A stretch of 64,000 nucleotides of DNA from Coptis chinensis (lineage: Eukaryota > Streptophyta > Magnoliopsida > Ranunculales > Ranunculaceae): assembly GCA_015680905.1 (NCBI GenBank), contig CM027377.1, forward strand, positions 55,077,501 to 55,141,500. Reading direction: 5' to 3'. The notes under the pieces are model-generated. The model saw nothing but the letters and a program-made list of their open reading frames with translations, did not search any database and was not told the DNA's origin. Below are positions 44,052-55,250 of this stretch, piece by piece (position 1 is the first letter of the stretch; every line of letters starts with the position of its first letter). The position numbers were made by a program, and so were the translations under genes.

Positions 44052-45410
44052 AGAAAAGAAAAGAAGAAGGCCGAAGCCCCGAAAGCAAAATGAATCATAT
44101 TCCTAAAAATCTTTTTGTCGAAACAGAGCAAAGAGCCACCAACCCGGTTGTGCAAAGAGCTAATGACCTTTAATTACAGACAGTATGCATCTCCGGTAAT
44201 CTTTGGGAATCATGTAGTCATGAGTTGCGACCAAAAGTTTTGGGAATGACCATCATCATGCTAAGGTCCTCAAAAGATAGAATGGTAATCTTTCCTCCAT
44301 CTTGAATTAGGAAAAATGTGGAATAGTGTCTTTTGCGACAGCTATTGAGGTCCGGCTATTTCATTTTTCATAGTGAATTCTTGGGTAATTGGCGCAAAGA
44401 TATATCACATTGAACCAACATAGGACTCCACCATAATTGTAAGCTGTATTGTGAAGGAATGTCTTAACTTTCAATACCATAGAAGCATCTTGACTTGGTT
44501 ACATGTATAGGGAGACAAAAGAGAGTACATTTGCAAAAAAAACAGCAATTAGTTTGCTTATGTGGGTTTACAAATTACACATGAAGTATTTTTCCTCGAA
44601 CTTCTAGGTTCAATAATAAGATGTTAAAACTATAGCACCATGTCAACCCCTAACATAAGAATTCAGAGAACAATTTCAATTGGCTCTTATACACTTATTC
44701 AAAATGAATAAATAAATATATAAATAAATTGAAGTAGAAGAACACGTTTTGCTTTTTTTTTTTCTCAAATATTCAAAAAAGATATCCTCTATCATTGGGC
44801 ACCATACTTCAACAAGCTTGAACATTTGCAATGAACCCACCCTTTATGATGGTTATCTTCTTCTTCTCCAAATACATCTTGCTCTAAAAAATTCATTTTT
44901 TTTTTTCTTGTTGAGGAATGGGGGAGAGAAAGAGGAATCGCGATGTTGGCGGCGTAGATCTCTTTTTTTTTCATTTTTTCACGGGCTATAGAGAGTTGGA
45001 GACCGAAGTGATTGAGATTTGAGAATAAAGAGTTTGAGGGTTTTCAGGTTTTCGTGGAGTGTGGTTTTGTTCGAAAATTCCTTATTTGTCTCTGTTTAGT
45101 AAATAAAACGCATGAGGCGTGAATTTGGAATTGCTAACTTTCTGTTTTACGCCTACTATATCGTGAATTACTTAGGGACACGTGGACACTCTCAAAACTC
45201 TCCCTCAATTGATGAGGGGAGAGCTATAATATATATATACATATTAGACAATTAAAATTAAATGTAAGGGCAGTTTAGTAATAATAGGAAGAAAAGGAAG
45301 TTAAATACGAATTGGATTCGAATGTGAAGACTTGAGCAACTAAAATTGGATGCCAACTTCGGATTAGATAAGAATTCGGATTAGATAAGAATCTAACCAG
45401 CAATATAAAA
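40440..45410. other. Unassigned AT-rich region, no gene seen
   Basis: Only short ORFs without motifs occur. An (AAT)n tract lies at about 41847-41872 and a CA/TG microsatellite at 44005-44048. The latter produces false Val-Cys ORFs on the minus strand. Confidence 0.5.
44005..44048. repeat. AC microsatellite
   Basis: About 22 uninterrupted AC dinucleotides. Confidence 0.95.
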
Positions 45411-45499
45411 CTAGCTACTAAAAAAAAGGGCGTTTTATGACAATTTTTCATATCATGACACTTTCTGATTGAAAATCTAGCCATCATTACTGAGGGTGT

Positions 45500-45860
45500 C
45501 ATAAAAAGTCAACCAAAACAAATCATTAAATTTATGATGGTTCATAGAAAGATGTCTTAGAAGGTCCTCCCATTTATGACATATATTAGTCTTTAAAATG
45601 TCATAGTAGGTAAGTTTTATTATGACACCTCATATATAACCGTCATTAATTATAGTTAGAACCGTCAAAGAAATTAACAATATTTTCTAACAGGTTCACG
45701 TCGAACCATCATGAAATGCCAATTGACTAATGTGGAACCGTCATGAAATGCCCATTGACTCTTGTTGAACTGTCATGAAATGCCCATTGACTATTGTAGA
45801 ACCGTCATGAAATGCCTATCAACTACTACAAAACCGTCATTTTATGGAAGAAAAATCGTC
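45500..45860. repeat. CACTA subterminal repeats
   Basis: GAACCGTCATGAAATGCCC (with small variations), each followed by ATTGACT, occurs about five times. Inverse forms such as ATTTATGATGGTTC lie further out. This is typical of a CACTA end. Confidence 0.75.
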
Positions 45861-46549
45861 AACAAATAGTTTACATTTGGCGGTTCTTCTTCTACAACAT
45901 CTTTTTTTTTTTTTAAATTTATATTATATATATTTTTTATTATATTTTTCCCGTAAAAAATACTTCATAATAATAACACGTAATTCAATTCCTACCTAAT
46001 AACCACGTAATTCAATTCCTAATCGTAAACTTATTTAAGCCAATAAAACAGCTATAAAATTCTCAAAAATAAAATTAAAACATCCACAATAACTTCAACC
46101 CATGTATTTTCAAACCATTCGGAAACACTTATTCCTTACATCAATTTATCATTTATCCAACATCACTGAAAAATGCTAGATACATTTATTTGATAGCACA
46201 TTCAACCAAACTAAAAGTCATTCTAATAAACTCCATCATCAACAAATTAAATATTATCCATCCATCGATCGAACGTTGTTAAACCTAAGAAACAAATAAA
46301 GTAAAGAAACATTATTAGTAAATTTGCCTTGCACCAAAGCAGACTATTTTATATAAGCATGGCGATAACAATGCGATGGGACCTAGTTCTCTAGCGGAAG
46401 AAAAATAAATGAAAATACCTATAATGCAAATGGGATGTGATTCAAGATATACACTACTACATTTAAAGTCATCCCATACCTCAAAAAGTAGTAAACAAAA
46501 TAAAAACAAAATACTATTATCGCAATACATACTCATACCTTTGGCTTGG

Positions 46550-47640
46550 CGAGATAAATCGTTCGATAAAGTCAATAAACTCCATACGAATTTCAATAAG
46601 CTTAGCATTGGTATAGGTGATAGTGTTGGCCAGCTCCATTAGCTACACGAGTACGTCAAGTCAACAAAGAATTTAATATATATGATATACGTTTACAAGA
46701 AAAAATTACATAGATATTTTAGAATATATTAACAAGAAAGACTTGCTAACCTTTGTCTTAATTGATTGACTAGGATCCATCATAAAATGTCTCATGAACC
46801 GCGAAGACATAATATCCACACTCAGATCCTCCTGGTTGAATTGGGCACTACACTTAAAACATAAACAAATTGTCAAAACACATTCAATACACTAAGTAAA
46901 TCTTTCACATTCAAGTATTGTATATTTACCTTGACATAGTCCCCTCTGGTTCCACTCTTTTTCCTTCACTTAATGTTAATGTCTTCATCCCACTAAAAAC
47001 AAACTTTACAATTAAGTTACAAGTTGTTTGCATATATGACATACAAAATAAAAATAAGATTAATCAACTCACGTGTTCACCATGCATCTTAGTTTTATAT
47101 CGAGGGGACACCTCCAGTTGAATCAAAAAATATACTTTTTTTTTTGCACTAAATCAATAATTACCAAAACCCAATGGATCCTATACAACCATATATAGGA
47201 GTTAAGAAAGTACAATAAAAAAAAATAAAATGAGAATGCATATATGTTAAATAACATGACCAACAAGCATACCCGAATTGTGCGGAAGAAAAATAATTTG
47301 GTCTCCTTGTCTTGCCATTAATCTATTTGAAACGGACGATTCATCTCTTTTTTGTAATGCATACAAGTTGAAATCGCCCGGGATAAGCAGAATCCAAACC
47401 TCTGCCGAGAACTTTTCAGTATTTCTCATACAAATATCTAAAAGAAAAGTATACTACCATTAGTACGACATGTACGCATAAATTAAACAACTCATCTCTT
47501 AAAAATAAAATCCAAGATTCCACTCACCGGATATATACTACAATGCAATTGGCATTCAACATTTGCTTATGACAAATATCCATTATTTCATCTTTTGCAA
47601 TATAAAACTGCAGTTCAGCTCAAAAATCCTCATGTCCATT
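46550..47640 (-). pseudogene. Ulp1-like cysteine protease domain of the second CACTA gene
   Basis: Minus-strand exons can be read in order. 'RMRNTEKFSAEVWILL...' and 'DQIIFLPHNSG' (47429-47273) match the family's 'QIFLLP.N.G.HW' before the catalytic His; the exon stops at a GTATGC donor. 'GMKTLTLSEGKRVEPEGTMS' lies at about 46932-46995. 'CPIQPGGSECGYYV' (about 46808-46850), with a one-base shift and then 'RFMRHFMMDPSQS', carries the catalytic Cys in 'ECGYYV'. A final helix-like piece lies at about 46560-46640. Ulp1 domains cut SUMO-type linkages in other proteins; CACTA-borne copies are common in plants and their role is unknown. The His-containing exon is poorly resolved. Confidence 0.75.
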
Positions 47641-47839
47641 TCACTTATATGATTTCCCTTCATTATATTGCCGACCAAAACCGCAAATTCTTCAAATATA
47701 ATTTCGTCATGCTCATCACATTGAGCCTCATTTTTCTATAAAAATAAATAAATAAACAATGAATAATAAATACAAATAGGTGCTAATTTATATAAATATT
47801 GATAGAAAAATATAATAGAATACGTTTTACCTTATTATC

Positions 47840-48090
47840 AAGTATGACAAAGTCACGAGGCCAAAGCCACGTGGTACCCGCGACTGCACCACCTACCCCC
47901 GTAATGTCATCATCGGGGAATTGGTCTTGGTAGAAGAGCAATCGCTGAAATTGCACGTATTATTTGTACACGACATACATAGCCTTCACCCATTCTATCA
48001 TTATGGATCTTGTCATCCGGTCCAAATCCCTCAATTATACAAGCATCAGCAACAACATTGCTTTAGGACCCCAAAGCAAGTTTACACTTT
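47840..48090 (-). pseudogene. Second, decayed copy of the 48.4-48.68 kb exon
   Basis: The text 'PDDDITGVGGAV' followed by 'WPRDFVILDNK' repeats the exon at 48680-48400 ('PDDDITTVGGAV...AWPSDFVVFDN') about 590 bp downstream in the gene, but with more frame breaks. This indicates a tandem exon duplication within the gene. Confidence 0.7.
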
Positions 48091-48338
48091 AAAACAACCA
48101 CAAACATTAAAATAATTAAAAATTAAAAATTCTAGTGAGTACCATGATTAATGATTTTAGAAATTAGAAATTTTACCTTCTCATTTCCTGATTTAGGTTT
48201 AGAGATTGGCATAACACTTTTGGCTTTATTAGCACCATTATCATTGCCTTTTGATCTGGCTTTAGCACCGTTATCATTGTCTTTTGATCCCACAGCCTAA
48301 CAAACATTATAAGGACAATTTTAATAGATATTTGTAAA

Positions 48339-48680
48339 TTATATATAACTATCACTTTTAGTTAATATCAAAATGACAAGTACCTGCTTGTTTCCTAACA
48401 TAGGTTTTGAGATAGCCAAATTGTCAAATACCACAAAGTCACTTGGCCAAGCCACGTGGTAGCCAACTGCACCTCCTACGGTGGTAATATCATCATCCGG
48501 AATCGGTCTTGGCAGAAGAGAATTTGCCAAAATTGCACGTATGATTTGTACACGTACATAGCCTTCCCTCATTTTAACATTATGGATATTTTCATCCGGT
48601 CCGAACCCCTCAATTAGACTAGCATCCGCAACAATATTGTTTTTGGACCCCAAAGCCAGCTTACACTTTTGAAACAACAA
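48339..48680 (-). CDS. Exon of the CACTA second gene (between Transposase_24 and Ulp1)
   Basis: The open frame gives 'KCKLALGSKNNIVADASLIE', 'REGYVRVQIIRAILANSLLP' and 'GGAVGYHVAWPSDFVVFDN'. This conserved block precedes the protease domain in plant CACTA second genes. Its left end likely uses a donor near 48400. An older copy lies at 47840-48090. Part of a discontinuous gene, listed as an exon. Confidence 0.6.
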   Translation of the reverse strand: MLFQKCKLALGSKNNIVADASLIEGFGPDENIHNVKMREGYVRVQIIRAILANSLLPRPIPDDDITTVGGAVGYHVAWPSDFVVFDNLAISKPMLGNKQVLVILILTKSDSYI

Positions 48681-48710
48681 AACAATTAGTATAACATTAT
48701 TGGTAGCACT

Positions 48711-48990
48711 ACACTATAACACTGAATTTGCAACATATAGTAAAATTGATTGCTAACACTTATTCATCCGTTATAATGTTTGTCACACAAGTTTTATGTT
48801 AGAAATATTACCAACCGTTTACCTATTCTCAGTAGGCAAATACTTGATTTATTTCCTAACATATACCCAATATTATGTGACGGATAATAAAAGTGTGGCG
48901 TATTGAAAAAAAATTTTGAAAACAAATGAAAATGGGTGAAAGCGGGGATGTTTTTCATTCGGCTTATCTCTCGCACCCTCAATAACACCA
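48711..48990 (+). mobile_element. CACTACA-like end inside the second gene's intron
   Basis: CACTACACTATAACACTGAA followed by TTTGCAACATATAG resembles, on the opposite strand, the end at 31619 (CACTACACCATAAT...TTTGCAACAC). Inverse copies of CACTTATTCATCCGTTATAA lie within 200 bp. No partner end was found, so this may be a truncated small CACTA derivative. Confidence 0.4.
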
Positions 48991-48999
48991 TGACTCTTG

Positions 49000-49930
49000 T
49001 ACTTTCACTATTATTGCATATATAGGAACTAGGACGGATAAAGAGTACGGTAAAGCTAAGCTATTGTCATTTTTTCCATCTTTTTAAAGCTCTTGTATTT
49101 TGATAATGACACACCATCATGCTTGTTTCCTATCTATAATTAAGTTAAAAATTCCTTGAAGATAAATTATATTTTGAAAATTTTCATCTCCATGTTTTAG
49201 TAACTTTGTTTTTTTTTTTTTGTACCTACCCCTTAACTTTCCTGTAAAAGTGTCTATATAAGTATTTAGAATATTGTGCTACTAACTATTTGTAAGTATG
49301 TTTCAGTGGCATATATTTGCAAATCCACCTACATCCTAGTGTTAGTAAGCGTAGGAGTGTACGTTACTCCCATCTTTGCCTGTGAATATTGTGTATTTTA
49401 ATCTGTTCTATTAATATTAACTAATATCTTTCTAAGCCACAAATAAAGCCTTTGGCACGTGAGCTCTATTGATACTTTTGTGAGCTTCTCAAGTAGGTTT
49501 GGTGGCTAATTTGATGAATATTCTAGTGTATACTTTTAAGTTTCTTAAGAGGCAGCGTGTACAAGTTGATCCGGTACATGCTATAGTTTCAGCGATCATG
49601 CACACTAACCATATCACATCATGTGCACTCTCTCTCTCTTTGATTATAGAAACTCGGATGGGAACAATAGTACACTATTCATCACTTGGGTAAAACCCTA
49701 TGTAAGAGTATCCGGGCTATACTAACGGTTCCAACCTCAGATAAACTCATTTATGTCAGGTTGACATACGAAAAAAAGTTGTGTCAGACCAATGAAAAGC
49801 GTAAATGTTTACAAGGCTCACACTCCATACTCCTAACGACAAAATAGATATTGGCATATCACTTTTGAGTTTATCATCGTTGTAAAAACATTTACCTTCC
49901 TATGCCTCTCTAACTCATTAGTAAAAAAAA
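49000..49930. other. Intron or insert sequence, no gene seen
   Basis: Part of the long intron between exons at 48680 and 50232. A 64-codon plus ORF (49499-49693) has no recognised motif. Confidence 0.4.
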
Positions 49931-50231
49931 AACTATTACCTGCTTGCTGCCCGACTTATGTTGAAAGACTGCCACTTTGCTATTAAGTTTAGCAACACTA
50001 CTGTTCTTCAAGCCCACATCCTAAGAGACATAACAATGAATTTAAAATCAACAATCTTTTTTAAGTAACATTTAAAGATTGCACGTTAAATAACATATAC
50101 ACCGCTCATTTCCTAATTTTTGTTTAGAGATTTGCCTCATCGCTTTTAGATTTAGCACCACTAATTGCCTACACACATATTGAACAAGTTAATTCAAAAC
50201 TGAAAAATATTTACATTGAGTAGCCATTTAT

Positions 50232-50690
50232 TTAAAGTAATACCTTTCTCGACTTCTTTCTCAAATTCACACCCAATGCTCTCTCAAGACATTTATTAAT
50301 TGTCTTGTTGTTAGTGCCAGAAGATAATACATCATCATTTGGACTTTCCATTCGCTTTTTACTATTATTCTTGGAACCATTGGAGGCAACTTTCTCTATG
50401 TGTTGCGAGCTAATCACTCCTTGTAAGGTCTCCAACTCTCTCACTCTTTCCTTTAATGCCTGGTTTTCTTCTTCTTTCTTACGGATCGTGGACTCCATCT
50501 CTGCTCTATGTGCTTTTGATCCCCGTTTAGGGAGATTAAAGTAAGTAGTTGGAGTGACATATTTCCCTCCTGCTCTAACCCTGCCACAATGTTCTGGAGT
50601 CCCCAATGCCTTCGTAAGAACATCATCGCTTCCTTGGGTTACTAACTTCCCTTCAGCCTCTTCCTTTTTTAGTTGTTCCTGCGAAAACAT
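50232..50690 (-). CDS. Transposase_24 (Ptta/En/Spm) C-terminal exon
   Basis: The ORF contains 'SDDVLTKALGTPEHCGRVRA' and 'GGKYVTPTTYFNLPKRGSKA', the signature 'ALGT.EH.GRVRG.G..VTP..YF' of the plant Ptta/En/Spm transposase family. It is followed by a coiled-coil-like stretch rich in E, K and L ('KKEEENQALKERVRELETLQ'). The exon continues the gene begun at 54130 and is separated from the previous exon by about 2.5 kb that holds the mitochondrial-like insert. It is open over its length. Confidence 0.8.
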   Translation of the reverse strand: MFSQEQLKKEEAEGKLVTQGSDDVLTKALGTPEHCGRVRAGGKYVTPTTYFNLPKRGSKAHRAEMESTIRKKEEENQALKERVRELETLQGVISSQHIEKVASNGSKNNSKKRMESPNDDVLSSGTNNKTINKCLERALGVNLRKKSRKVLL

Positions 50691-50879
50691 TCTCTCTTCT
50701 TAAGCAAGGTAGATCATACATTTACTGAGAAAGAAAATATCAACCCATCATTCTCAATGTGTGTTTTCTTAGTGAGTGTAGCTAACTGGTGGACTGGCCA
50801 TGCCTAATTGGGACGGTTGACGGCTTGTCATGGGGTGGACCGGGTGGATCGCCAATGCTTTTGGACTGTTAAGTATTTG

Positions 50880-51067
50880 CGGGTGGACATGAATGGTATG
50901 GACATGGTCATTTGAAGCTTGATATTGATTTGTAAAAAGGACTGAATAGGGTTCGACATGGGCTGGAAGACTAAACAAAGGTCCGACATTGGTGGAACAG
51001 CCCGTAAGTCTTGAACATATTCTGACATGGGCAGGAAGATTAAACAAGGTCTGACATGCGCTGGAAC
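50880..51067. repeat. Degenerate repeats of a 'AACAAGGTCTGACATG' motif
   Basis: Variants such as AACAAAGGTCCGACATTGG, ATATTCTGACATGGG and AACAAGGTCTGACATGCG occur close together. One more copy (GAACAAGGTCTGACATGAAC) lies on the far side of the organelle-like block at 53180-53199. Confidence 0.6.
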
Positions 51068-51069
51068 AG

Positions 51070-53175
51070 GCCTATAGCCTAGATTAGTTCGATCAGTAAC
51101 AAGATTTTTACCATAATTAGGAACGGGAACCTGCCTCTTCTACACCCTCTCCTGGCTCTCCAAATGATTCTGTTTCTCTGGCCACTGCTTCCCATTTGAC
51201 AGAAATGGAAGGCTTTTTCCGAGCGGCTCATGAATTCTTGGAAAAAGAGGGAGTGATCCAATGGATCAATGAATAGATAGAGTCAACCTATTCCAGCCAT
51301 CCTTGCCGGGTCCCATTGCCTATCTTTTCCGTGATGGCTTAGCCGCTGACCTCGCTGTCCATCCGGAACCAGAAGAAGGAGAGGAGCGATTAGAAGAAGT
51401 GAGTAACCGCTCCGCTGCTGGGGGGTGCGAGGTCCGCGTCTCGATTAAATAGGTTGAAAGCACTGTGATTAGTGGCAGTGCTAAAATGATAAAAAAGGAA
51501 GGCGAGCTTGCTTCTTATTCCCGTGTTCGATCTCTTCCATCTCTGCCCCGCTTCCATGTGGGCAGAGACCCCTGTAGAGAATGAAGAGGGGATTGAAATA
51601 CCCGGTGAAGATTCCCCCGATTAACCCAGAGATGGGCGCCTAGAATCTACTTCTATCACACACAACTCGTCACGCTTGCATTATGTGATATTCTATTCTA
51701 TATTGACTTTCTTCCTCGTATACTTTAGTTACTTAAGTGAGTCTCTTAGGAGAAAACCTATTACCCTTATTTGAATTATGCCATCACTCTATTTAGTAAT
51801 TTTTTCCGTTCCGGAAAGAATGAAATGCATAGGACCAGCCTTTCGTAAAAGCACCTTTCGGGTCGGTTTTGATTGGGCTTACTCGATAGAGTCCGCTTTG
51901 TTCACGGGAAGCTTATTCTGGCTGATATGATTACTGAGCGAGCAAAAGAAAGAAAGGAATTGAATCATAAGAAAGGGACGGGGACACAGTCTTGCTATAT
52001 CTGTCCATGGAATCCATCAGTTAAAGAAAACACAGGAGCGGGACGGGGTTTGGTACGCTCTTCTCGGCTCTAGCTCGGCTCCATATCAATTCGGTATAGC
52101 CCGTTCGGCTTCCTTCCCGGTGAATGATGGAAAGAGGAGGCCTTTGCTCTATTCTTTTTTGCTTTCTCTTCCCGGGAATGAACAATAGGATAAACAAGAA
52201 ATCAAACAAACAAAATTCTTTCTTTTTAGATCGTGCCTTGAGGTCTACCCGATGGATGGAAAGGACCGATCCTTCCTATATTCATAGTAGGGATAGTTAT
52301 TGAATGAGGTCTACCCATCCTTCCTCCAGCAATGAGGATAGGGTGGGAATCGCTAGCGAGAGTTCGAAGATATGAAACAAAAGTGACAACTAGGGCAGTT
52401 ATCGGCTATTGGCCGATTTCCTGAAAGCTTCTTATCAATATGTTTTATCCCTTTCCAAGCCTTCCCTTCCTCTCCTCGACTTCCTTACCTATAGGATAAG
52501 ACAAAAAGATCGTCCGTCGCGTCTTTCTTGTGGTGGGGAACGAACAACAGGGAAAGACCCGGCCGACCTGCCCAGGGCTCGAGGGCGAGCCACACGAGAG
52601 TGAGTCGAAAGGCTGGAGTTTCCGTATTTAAGTTTCCTCGCTTTGGAGAATGATTTTCTAATCCGTAGTTTCGTTTCTGACTTGAGAAAGGCTGGTAACT
52701 CATTCCACTTCTGGAGGGCGGTGCTTCCCAAACATGAGTTTTTCACCTTCTACAGGGATATGGTCTCTATCGTCTGGTCTTGACCTAACATCCGCAGCAC
52801 CAGGACCAATACCTAGTTTTTACCCATAACCTGTCTCTGCAGCATTGGAACCAAGATCGGGCTTGGCATAGTTGTAGTACGAGTTTCCCGGTGGGCAGAT
52901 TCAATCGCTGATGAGAGGCCATCCCCTCCCCCAATGGCTACAGAACTCTTCTTCCTAGCACCTACCAGGGGGTAGCGACTGTTTATTAAAAACACAGGAC
53001 TCTGCCAGTGGGAGTGTGGATCTCCGGGCTTTGTAAACACGCAAAAGAAAATTCTATATAATGGATGGGCTTAATTTTTCATTTATATAAACATCGTTCC
53101 TCTTCCATTGGTACCAGTTAAGGAGAGGCACCTGAGTGACTCCACCGGCCGAACAACGATGGCGGCATAAGGGAA
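51070..53175. other. Mitochondrial-like DNA inserted in an intron of the CACTA second gene
   Basis: This block has a more balanced base composition and a vocabulary like plant mitochondrial intergenic DNA (TTTCCGTTCCGGAAAGAATG, CGGTGAAGATTCCCCCG, GGGATAGTTATTGAATGAGG). Plus-strand frames in its first 400 bp read 'EMEGFFRAAHEFLEKEGVIQ' and 'GPIAYLFRDGLAADLAVHPE', like a broken mitochondrial orf I cannot name. Minus ORFs at 52485-52746 are unassigned. It is flanked by copies of the short AAGGTCTGACATG motif. Confidence 0.55.
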
Positions 53176-53229
53176 GATCGAACAAGGTCTGACATGAACT
53201 AGAACATTAGTACTTTACTCTATTACCCG

Positions 53230-54130
53230 TGCTAGCATAGCTCAAAACTTACAATTTTTTCTGCCACCTTCCTTATATCATCGTTAAAGTATTCGCCACT
53301 CTTGTTCTGCCGAGCTAAAAGCCACAAGCCAGCTCTATCATCCTCATCAAACGATTCTCCCAACTCTTCTTGCTATAATGAGATATACAAAAAAAAAATC
53401 AATTTAGTTATGAAGTATTTGATATGGTTTACTATATACATTAAGATTTTAAAAAGTTGTACAAGTCCTCACCATCTTATCTATCAAGCCAGCATATCCA
53501 AGCCTGCTAACTCGGTGATTATATTTACCCTTTGCCCTTCGTGCAGATTGTAACTTACTCTTCTCCTAATAGATAAAAAAAAAATTATTAATTTAAATAG
53601 AACAATATACCTATTTAAATGTCTCACACATACCTGGAACTCTTCTGTTAATCTCGATTTCACAAATGCATCCCAGTCAGCTTTTTTAATTAGCTTATAC
53701 TTTGTAGGTGGTTTTGAGAGTGCCTTGGGATCATCTTTAAATGGCATAATATATTTGACAGTCAGCATATTCTTGAAGGTCCTCCATCTAACTCCAAACG
53801 ATTTCAAAACTGACTTCCTATACCTGATATCTATATCGAATCTTATCTGGGTCACGAATAAATAAACCGAATCCAAGTTACAAGCAAGATAAGAAACAAC
53901 AGGAAAATAAAAATTCAAAATTCAAAATTCAAAATAAATTACCAGTATGCCAGCCCATAATAGTTTTAAAAGTTCTGGTGGTGCTTTCGTCCACTTTTGA
54001 AAAGCACTTAGGGGAATCAGACTCCTCGCAAGAGCACCTTCCCAACCAGAAAGCTTATTACAAACTTTTTGACCTATAGGCCTACCTTTCCCATCAAAGT
54101 GAACTCTTATGATGATACCATCCCAATCAC
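53230..54130 (-). pseudogene. Transposase_24 (Ptta/En/Spm) N-terminal exons
   Basis: Four minus-strand exons can be read. The first is 'RVHFDGKGRPIGQKVCNKLS' ... 'KAPPELLKLLWAGIL' (about 54125-53944). The second is 'GVRWRTFKNMLTVKYIM' ... 'WDAFVKSRLTEEFQ' (within 53850-53638). The third is 'SKLQSARRAKGKYNHRVSRL' then 'GYAGL' (about 53570-53480). The fourth is 'DDRAGLWLLARQNKSGEYFN' then 'DDIRKVAEKI' (about 53345-53255). The order matches the Ptta family up to the exon at 50690-50232. The frames are good, and splice sites fit each boundary roughly. In En/Spm systems such proteins assist the TNP2-type transposase. Confidence 0.8.
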
Positions 54131-54344
54131 CAGAAAAGACAATGCATTACGGTTAAGCCTCTCCTTTCTACCCTAGTACTTATAGGTGTTTAGATCTTGA
54201 GGAATGGACAACCTCATGAATGAACAACCTCATCTTGAGAATGGACAAACAACGGAATGAACAACCTCTTCGGATCCATGGCTAGGCTAAGCTGAAAAAT
54301 ATAAGCATAGGACATTAATTAGTATTATATGAGATGATTACTAG

Positions 54345-54345
<1 letters not shown>

Positions 54346-54408
<63 letters not shown>
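54346..54408. repeat. TA microsatellite
   Basis: About 31 TA dinucleotides. It creates a false Tyr-Ile ORF on the minus strand. Confidence 0.95.
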
Positions 54409-54412
<4 letters not shown>

Positions 54413-54574
54413 ACCTAGTAAAATATAAATGCACACCAAGCAAATTATATTTATTGTAAATAAGTTTATATATATATAAAAAGAGAACACGGTGGTGTCA
54501 TAACCTAATAATATTGTATTGCCAAGTGTTTCGTTTTGTTGTATAACTGGAACCATCAAATGCTACTATTCAAA

Positions 54575-55250
54575 TTTCAGGTTGTTTCTCTCCTTATGAT
54601 GAATGCAAGGTTTCGACAAGCTAAAGCGCTCAAATCTTCTCAAGGCCCCGGCGTTTGTCATGGGCGTTGTCACTATGATCGAGATTGATTTCGCAACATA
54701 CCAAAGAAGCTCGGCGATGCCAACCTCTATTCAAAGACTATTGACTATCTGTAGACCACAACATTAAGCGCCAACTACCCACCGGTTACGGACCTACCAT
54801 ATCGCCCGCTAAATACATGTCCGTCATGAAGTGCATGGCTGACCCTGGAAGAGAAGGTCACTGTTCTCAACAAAAAACCGCCTACAATGCCTACCGAGAA
54901 AGAGGAAATTTGAATCTTCCGCGTGAAAGCGGTCGATGCCCTAGAACAAGAACTCATGGCAACCAAACAGGTAATTTTATAGACTCATGGTTTTGAATTT
55001 GAAATACTAACACACCTTCTACTCTTCTTGATTGCTAGAACTCATTGTATGTATTTGGCCCAAGGTAATAGCTACTAGCTAGTGGCACATTCAAGGAAAA
55101 ACGTCCGAATGCTTTTTTTATTGCACCGATTATTCTTGTTTTTCGCAGGCTCGGAGGATGCCCTTGTCCGTGAGAAGGAACTTGAAGCCTATGTAGAAAA
55201 AAAGAAGAAGAAGAAGAACAAGTTGAAGAAACTTTTTTGGTATGTATGAT
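54575..55250 (+). pseudogene. Captured C-terminal exons of a SEC14-like phosphatidylinositol transfer protein (SFH family)
   Basis: Plus-strand text in shifting frames reads 'FVMGVVTMIEI', 'PKKLGDANLYSKTIDY', 'GPTISPAKYMSVMKCMA', 'LEEKVTVLNKKPPTMPTEKE' and 'RVKAVDALEQELMATKQ' (54640-54970). After about 180 bp of intron come 'EDALVREKELEAYVEKKKKK' and a final Lys-rich 'NKLKKLFW' (55150-55240). This is the linker and nodulin-like tail of plant SEC14-like (SFH) proteins. In them the Lys cluster binds phosphoinositides at the plasma membrane. The lipid-binding CRAL-TRIO domain is absent. The fragment is opposite in orientation to the flanking CACTA genes, so it is probably captured cargo. Confidence 0.75.

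Noticed and set aside
43830..44155. Three overlapping minus-strand ORFs of 72-80 codons with Val-Cys runs
   Set aside because: They are produced by translating the AC microsatellite at 44005-44048.
54341..54559. 72-codon minus ORF with Tyr-Ile run
   Set aside because: It is a translation of the TA microsatellite at 54346-54408.
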